12,220 nucleotides of DNA, taken from JANQPA01 sp964628385 (GTDB lineage Bacteria; Bacteroidota; Bacteroidia; Chitinophagales; Saprospiraceae). Of the stretch, positions 7,209 through 12,220 are shown piece by piece. The first letter of the stretch is position 1; every line of letters begins with the position of its first letter. The DNA lies in the NCBI GenBank assembly GCA_964628385.1, contig CAZVOD010000106.1:1-12220 (forward strand), read 5' to 3'. Made by a program: the position numbers and the translations under genes. Below the pieces are notes generated by a model. The model saw nothing but the letters and a program-made list of their open reading frames with translations, did no database searches and had not been told where the DNA came from.

Positions 7209-10200
7209 CTAAAACGCTCTTCTGTAAGCTCTTCTAAACTTTTTGTAGCGTTTTGTTCTTTCATTGTCAATTTTATAACGCTCCAATGGCTCCCTGAAAC
7301 TAACTCTTCCAAAGGTATCCCGGTCTGCTTCGGCTAGAGCAGAGGCTAAATCCATCAAAGCTTCTTCGGAGTATTTCTTACTTTTTATCAGGGTCTTAAG
7401 CAAGCCACTGACGAAATCTAACTGGTAAACATCATAGGCATTGTTGATAATAGCGAAGGCATAAAAGCGATAGTCTTTAAGCTTCATAATTTTCTCCTGG
7501 AAAGGAATCATATCCAAATCAAAGCCTCGGTTTATCACGCTATCCTGATAAAAAGAGAAGATATGTTTATACTCCCGCTCGTAGAGATCAAAATCAGCTT
7601 TTTGCCAGCTTTTTAAGGCTTTTTTTTCCAATGCTTCAAGCCGTTCTGAGTGAGACAAAAAATTTGCAGCAGCCTGATATCTCTTGATTTGCGATTCGGC
7701 TCTTTCAAATACCAATTGACATTCTAGTGTTTCAAGAGCAATTTCCACTGCGGCCTGATAAGCCCGAACTGCTTCTCGATAATTATCCCTTTGTAAAGCT
7801 GCCTCCGCTTTCTTTAACTGATCGTAAAATGTGGCGGTATTTCGATTACAAATGGCTTCAAATACTTCATTTTTAAGCGTTTGTAATGCTTCTGCCTGTT
7901 GGGAAGATAAAATTAATTGGTTTTGAGTAATAAAGTTTTGAATACCCCTGAAATCGTCTATTCTTTGCTCTTCAGAAGTGCTGGTCCTGATTCTTTCTGT
8001 GCTTTGTGTCAAATACATTTGTGTGGCTATTTTGCTATAACGATTAAGACTATCAGCGTAGCTTTTAGCACCCGAAGGAGCAGGAGCAAAATCACTGTAC
8101 TTGGCGGCTTCAGAAAAATACGCTACCGCTTTTTCAAATTGGGTCCCGGAAAGATAAAACCGGGCTTTTTTATAATTTTCCAGAAACGCTAAACTTCCCA
8201 TGGTGCTTTTATGCAACTGATTGCCAATGTATTCAGACTGATTTTCCCAAAATATGCGGAGATCTTGCTTCTCCTCTTCTATCTCTAAACTTCCGGCTCT
8301 GAGCTGATCAAAAGCCCGCTGAGCGTATTGGTTGTAAATTTTTGTGTAATTCTCTCGCAGTAGCTCATCTTGCCGATTTTTTTCGAGTAGCCTTTCTCCA
8401 ATAATCTTATTTTTCAACAAATTCAGTTGCCGCCTCAAATCTGAAAGATCTGCTACTTTGGAAATATTCTGATTGATAGTAATCAATTTTTTTCGGTAAA
8501 AAGATTCAAGTAATTTTTGGGTCTCTCCCTTTAACTGACCCATTAAGGAGTGGGAGTCATTAATATTTAGAAGCTGCTTGAACTGAACAAGAATATTTTC
8601 AGCAGCATTCCATTCATTGGTTTCAATGGCCACTTCAATATTACTTTTACCAGCCTCAACGATGGGCTGGAAAGCTGCCTTTAAACGCTGTAAGTACGAC
8701 TCGTCAAAATGCTCAGGGTGGCCGGCGTAGAGCTCATAGGCTGACTGCCAGTAAGGCAATTGATCCATTGCAACTCTTCCTACGGATCTGCTTGTTGCTC
8801 CTTCAACCTTTTGCAGTAAAAAATCAAACTCAGCTCTATCTATCTGTCTCATAAGCTCGACTGTACCGGGATTTCCGGGAATAATCCAGTTATGTTCTTG
8901 TTCTAGCTCCTGGGCCTGCTGTACGACAGACCTAGAGGCAGAGAAGTGCTCATCCACCCTTAGCTGACCGGCCCGTTTGATCAGATGATTATAAAGACGC
9001 TGGTAGGCTGTTGTTATGGGCATCTCTCTGGAAAGCTCGGTACTGTAATTGCGGTACAAATCATTGGCTTCCTGAAGTTTAACTCTGGCATATTCTATCT
9101 TTTGCTCCTGAGTAGACTGGTTTACTACATCCAGTAAACCTCTGTATTCCTCAACAACCACCCGCTGTCTTTCCTGAACAAGTAAATCACAACTATTTCT
9201 ATCCAGAAACTGACCGTATTCCTGGCAAAAACCCAGCGCTTGATTGAACCCAGCTATTTTATCATCAAAGTATAGTGCGGTAGAGGCTTTTCTGTAAAGG
9301 AAATTGTATTGATGCTTGAGCAAGTTATAGCGCTCAGTGCGAACTTTGTTAGTAAGGGTAGTATTTGAACGGCCACTCGTGTAATTAGCCAATTGTAGGG
9401 CATTATCAATACGGCGAAGCCTATCCTGAAAATCACCTCGTGAATTATATAGCAGTTTGTTGACCTCACTGGTTACTAGATCATTTCTTCTTTGATTAAT
9501 CAGGTATTGATATTGACCGTTGAGGTATTGCCGATTGATTTCCTCGGCTGCAGAAATATTCTCTATTTGATCATTAAATGCTCGGTTTTCGCCATTTACA
9601 AGTCGCTGTATTTGCTGGTAATGTATCTTTTTCTTTAAGGAATTGATCTCTTGCCGCTTTTGCTGTGGCAGCTGTCCTTCATTAACCAACTGCTCGCTTT
9701 CTTCTACCCATTGAATTTGCTTTTTATAATCATCAGTTCTTTTTATTTTCAGTAAATTATTTTCGTAAGCTTTTTCGTATGCTTCCTGGCGAGCGGTTTT
9801 AAGCTCTGCATCACAACTTACAGGAGCAAAGCGAATACCACAGTAGGAAGCTGCCTGGTTAATGTAGTCCATCCGATCCTCAAATGCCACTGCATTGCCT
9901 CTGGCCTTCATGAGCAAACTGCGAAAAGCATTAGTATAGAAAGCCGACATTGCACCTCCTACTTTTTCAGTCCACTCCGGGCCCAATTTTTTTTCAGCAA
10001 TATTTAGTGCCTCTTTTAAAATAGACTTTTTCTGATTGAAATCCTGCTGGTATCTGGATTTGTCCAGTAAAACTTCAACGCGGTTTTGATCGATAAATCG
10101 CTCGCAATTATCCAGCACAGGAATGGCAGCACAAACCTCGTACGCACTTCTGTAATTCCCTTTCCGGGAAGCCTGATCAATTAGCTGCCGGGCTTCGACC

Positions 10201-10808
10201 TGGTAAATTTGGTCACAATCGGATATGCCCAGAATATCAGCGTAGTTTCCACAGAATGTATATGCAGCTTTGGTGTAGATAGTTCTACGATCTATATCAG
10301 TTGATTTTGCTCTTGCCCTGTCTAAAATGTACTGGTAGGCTTTTTTAAAACCTGATTGTATGGCGCTCCACTTCTCCTGTGGTGCATAAGGACCGTCACA
10401 AAGCTGCCGGGCTTTTTCCAGCATCTTTACACGATCCTGAAAACTATTTTCCTTAATAGCCTCACCCAATAATGCCTCGATCACATTTCCGTAAGCAGCT
10501 GTTAGAGCAGTTTTCCACTTATTTTTTTCAGCCAGCCTTTTGTTATTTTCCAGAATAGATACAGCATCTTTCAAACTGGTAATTCTTCGGTCGAAGCTAT
10601 TGGAGTTTTCATTGGCCTGCTCGACGGCACGATCAAAAAGGACTTCAGCAGATGCTTTCTCGCTCTTTCCGAGCTTTACTTCTTTGCCTTTCACCCGAAT
10701 ATTGGAGGTATCCATTTTAGAAGTACGCCTTGCTGGTTGTTGTGCAAATGCAGCACCCAAAAACAAACAAAATATAGTAGTATAAATAAATGAAGTAGTA
10801 GATTGCAT
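7209..10808 (-). CDS. Giant secreted helical-repeat (TPR-like) protein
   Basis: This is a 1199-residue exported protein. The signal peptide ends at about AFA (residue 22). The region 55-690 is built from a degenerate helical repeat of about 50 residues, with consensus F-x-D-[RKQ]-hydrophobic, Ala ten residues after F and a hydrophobic or Cys residue fourteen after it. Phe or an equivalent lies at 72, 123, 172, 257, 309, 361, 411, 460 and 514. Cysteine pairs recur in the same loop (186/198, 226/235, 323/332, 528/540). Residues 770-860 are charged and coiled-coil-like. More ordinary TPR-type pairs occur at about 877-905 (ARFYLSGTQFEKAVAYFSEA) and 996-1025 (DNYREAVRAYQAAVEIA). The C-terminus is strongly basic. 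A role as a periplasmic or surface scaffold is inference; no family name is recognised. Confidence 0.8.
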   Translation of the reverse strand: MQSTTSFIYTTIFCLFLGAAFAQQPARRTSKMDTSNIRVKGKEVKLGKSEKASAEVLFDRAVEQANENSNSFDRRITSLKDAVSILENNKRLAEKNKWKTALTAAYGNVIEALLGEAIKENSFQDRVKMLEKARQLCDGPYAPQEKWSAIQSGFKKAYQYILDRARAKSTDIDRRTIYTKAAYTFCGNYADILGISDCDQIYQVEARQLIDQASRKGNYRSAYEVCAAIPVLDNCERFIDQNRVEVLLDKSRYQQDFNQKKSILKEALNIAEKKLGPEWTEKVGGAMSAFYTNAFRSLLMKARGNAVAFEDRMDYINQAASYCGIRFAPVSCDAELKTARQEAYEKAYENNLLKIKRTDDYKKQIQWVEESEQLVNEGQLPQQKRQEINSLKKKIHYQQIQRLVNGENRAFNDQIENISAAEEINRQYLNGQYQYLINQRRNDLVTSEVNKLLYNSRGDFQDRLRRIDNALQLANYTSGRSNTTLTNKVRTERYNLLKHQYNFLYRKASTALYFDDKIAGFNQALGFCQEYGQFLDRNSCDLLVQERQRVVVEEYRGLLDVVNQSTQEQKIEYARVKLQEANDLYRNYSTELSREMPITTAYQRLYNHLIKRAGQLRVDEHFSASRSVVQQAQELEQEHNWIIPGNPGTVELMRQIDRAEFDFLLQKVEGATSRSVGRVAMDQLPYWQSAYELYAGHPEHFDESYLQRLKAAFQPIVEAGKSNIEVAIETNEWNAAENILVQFKQLLNINDSHSLMGQLKGETQKLLESFYRKKLITINQNISKVADLSDLRRQLNLLKNKIIGERLLEKNRQDELLRENYTKIYNQYAQRAFDQLRAGSLEIEEEKQDLRIFWENQSEYIGNQLHKSTMGSLAFLENYKKARFYLSGTQFEKAVAYFSEAAKYSDFAPAPSGAKSYADSLNRYSKIATQMYLTQSTERIRTSTSEEQRIDDFRGIQNFITQNQLILSSQQAEALQTLKNEVFEAICNRNTATFYDQLKKAEAALQRDNYREAVRAYQAAVEIALETLECQLVFERAESQIKRYQAAANFLSHSERLEALEKKALKSWQKADFDLYEREYKHIFSFYQDSVINRGFDLDMIPFQEKIMKLKDYRFYAFAIINNAYDVYQLDFVSGLLKTLIKSKKYSEEALMDLASALAEADRDTFGRVSFREPLERYKIDNERTKRYKKFRRAYRRAF

Positions 10809-10963
10809 GGGTAGTTTGGTTTTGGTTAATCGAAAAACTTGGTTTAATAATTCTACTAATAATACCCGTTGGCAGCAATACCAAAGCGAATGATTAACAG
10901 CAAAATAACTAAGCTGGCGAACTTTTCAGAGCGCTTATTAAAAAATTAACAATTTGAAATCAT

Positions 10964-10994
10964 CAAAATATAGCTATTTAAAGATTTTAACAAA
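10964..10994 (-). promoter_or_regulatory. Candidate promoter of the giant repeat gene
   Basis: On the minus strand TTTG (10991-10994) is followed after 18 bases by TATATTTTG (10964-10972). This resembles the Bacteroidota -33/-7 pair but with one extra base inside the -7 element. It would give a leader of about 150 bases before ATG 10808. A closer TTATTTTG near 10910 is an alternative. Confidence 0.35.
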
Positions 10995-11064
10995 CCCGAT
11001 GGAAGCCCTGTAAACATTGCAACAGACTGTTAAGTAACCATGATACTGCCACTTTTTGAACTAT

Positions 11065-11937
11065 TTAATCTAAGGAAGAATCTAATGTGCTGGAAAGAGT
11101 CCTTTTGAGAAGAGCGATATCCTGATCACTGAGGTATACAGCTTGCTCAGGTGCCAGGTGCGCATAAATTCTTTTGACGATACGAAGGCGGTGAGTATAT
11201 GTCCCTATTTCCTCATTAAAAATACCGAAGTGGTCAACCTTATCCACCCGAACCCTTCCGTAGGCGTGCAAGATGGTATTGTTTTCCCAAATGAGGCCCA
11301 CGTGATTAATACGGCCGTGGTTATTTTCAAAAAAAGCCAGATCACCGGGTAGGGTTTGTTCTATAAAGTCAATGCTCTCCCCGAAATAAACTTGTTGATC
11401 AGCTGTTCTGGGCAGGTAATTGCCGGTTATCATGTAGATCATTTGGGTCAGGCCCGGAGCATCGATACCAAAGGTAGAGCGCCCGCCCCACAGAAACGGA
11501 ACGTTGAGGTACCTTCTGGCTACTTTTTTCAGGAAATTGATGGGATCTCTGATATTTTCGGAATATACAGCTTGCCCGCTGAAAGTAAAATAATCCGGGC
11601 CTATTTTCAACCTCAGTCCGTCAAAGTGAGGGAGCTGAGCCCCCAGTGGAATAGCCTGGAAAGTTGTTGCCCCCATCACCGCTTCAAAAATTTCAAGGCT
11701 GTAGGAATGTTCGGCTTTTAGCTGTTCGAACTCCCTTTCATTTATAAAGCGAATTTCTTGCGTACTGACGTATCCGACAACTTCATCCCAATAGCAACAG
11801 ATTTGTAACCATTCTTTATCTTTACGTTTTAGTATCTGGAAAACTTCTCCAAAAAGTAATTGGGAGACCATCTCAGCTTTGTGAGAGCTGGTAGAACGGA
11901 TGGGCACCACACTTTGAGGACAAATACCAAATTGCAT
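11065..11937 (-). CDS. SH3 plus NlpC/P60 protein lacking catalytic cysteine
   Basis: This 290-residue protein belongs to the C40 (NlpC/P60) family, whose active members cut peptidoglycan stem peptides. Residues 1-65 form a bacterial SH3 domain with the Bacteroidota-typical start GICPQSVVPIRS and MVSQLLFGE. The catalytic domain starts at about 132 with YLNVPFLWGGRSTFGID. The expected Cys-Ser of GID-C-S-G is Ala160-Pro161 (GIDAPGLTQ). The other active-site positions are intact: His212 in INHVGL, His224 near HAYG, and the PGDLAFF block at 197-203. No signal peptide is visible, which is common for this family subgroup. If the sequence is right, the protein should lack peptidase activity and may only bind murein. 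It lies upstream of the giant repeat gene on the same strand, 256 bases away. Confidence 0.85.
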   Translation of the reverse strand: MQFGICPQSVVPIRSTSSHKAEMVSQLLFGEVFQILKRKDKEWLQICCYWDEVVGYVSTQEIRFINEREFEQLKAEHSYSLEIFEAVMGATTFQAIPLGAQLPHFDGLRLKIGPDYFTFSGQAVYSENIRDPINFLKKVARRYLNVPFLWGGRSTFGIDAPGLTQMIYMITGNYLPRTADQQVYFGESIDFIEQTLPGDLAFFENNHGRINHVGLIWENNTILHAYGRVRVDKVDHFGIFNEEIGTYTHRLRIVKRIYAHLAPEQAVYLSDQDIALLKRTLSSTLDSSLD

Positions 11938-12044
11938 AAATAGCCGCTTAGGTCTCTTTTTTTTTAGTTTTGTGAAATACGCTACACGCAGCCTAGGAAT
12001 GAGTCAATAATAAATCATACATCTTTACTTGTTTCTTTGCCGCC

Positions 12045-12076
12045 CAGTTTCGCCTGCCTGACGGCCGGCGAAACTG
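12045..12076. repeat. REP-like inverted repeat
   Basis: Perfect 10-bp arms CAGTTTCGCC (12045-12054) and GGCGAAACTG (12067-12076) enclose the GC-rich loop TGCCTGACGGCC. It is much more GC-rich than its surroundings and sits in non-coding DNA upstream of the NlpC/P60 gene. Its form recalls dispersed palindromic repeats of Bacteroidota genomes; copy number cannot be judged from one window. Confidence 0.5.
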
Positions 12077-12175
12077 AACAGCAAAACACCTGCGTAAATC
12101 CTGTACACCGTATTAATGCCCCATTCCGTAACAACTTACTAACGATACTAAATTGATAAAAATGGTGTAACTATT

Positions 12176-12193
12176 CAGCACGCTTGCGTGCTG
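12176..12193. repeat. Short palindrome
   Basis: CAGCACGC-TT-GCGTGCTG is an uninterrupted 18-bp palindrome, foldable as a 7-bp stem with a CTTG tetraloop. It lies 27 bases from the window edge in non-coding DNA. No T-run follows within view, so it is not called a terminator; it may belong to a gene beyond the edge. Confidence 0.4.
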
Positions 12194-12220
12194 GTTAATT
12201 GAAAAACGATAGAATTATCC

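Noticed and set aside
7209..10808. CRISPR-like or nucleotide-level tandem repeats in the giant gene
   Set aside because: The repetition is only visible at protein level; no recurring DNA units are seen.
11960..12010. TTGACT followed 17 bases later by TAGCGT on the minus strand as a sigma70-like promoter of the NlpC/P60 gene
   Set aside because: The -10 match is poor, and Bacteroidota promoters follow the TTTG/TAnnTTTG pattern instead.

Overview
The window looks like chromosomal DNA from a Bacteroidota bacterium, probably a marine, Saprospiria/Lewinella-like lineage. The evidence is an AT-rich sequence, a YebC that begins with the Bacteroidota-type MGRAFE start, a DUF2911 protein, an SH3 plus NlpC/P60 protein, a DUF2007 membrane protein, secreted proteins with Bacteroidota-style signal peptides, and a good TTG-N20-TAnnTTTG promoter in front of yebC. 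There is no rRNA, tRNA, CRISPR array, transposase or phage gene. The genus-level placement is inference.

Left part (1-4150). An intact DUF2911 secreted protein (+) ends at a bidirectional hairpin. A broken gene (-) follows for a secreted cohesin-like/beta-rich surface protein; one TAG and two single-base deletions interrupt an otherwise perfect 468-residue reading. An intact DUF2007 membrane protein (+) comes next. Then there is a gene graveyard: a 48-codon signal-peptide ORF (+) meets, tail to tail, a decayed formylglycine-generating-enzyme-like (SUMF1) remnant (-).

Middle (4079-6613). A LPP20-like lipoprotein (-) has a good intrinsic terminator. An AT-rich gap holds a 24-codon ORF whose stop overlaps the start of a small Asp-rich single-pass membrane protein (+). 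That gene converges on yebC (-) across a 14-bp-stem hairpin. yebC has its own Bacteroidota-type promoter.

Right part (6614-12220). All genes are on the minus strand: an SH3-NlpC/P60 protein lacking its catalytic cysteine, then a 1199-residue secreted helical-repeat protein, then a small secreted protein or lipoprotein of unknown function. The right edge carries a REP-like inverted repeat and a short palindrome.

The genes do not form one obvious pathway. Most encode envelope or exported proteins. The points most worth following are the NlpC/P60 active-site change, which looks like a compensated -1/+1 frameshift, the roughly 50-residue repeat with recurrent cysteine pairs in the giant protein, and the cluster of gene remnants.
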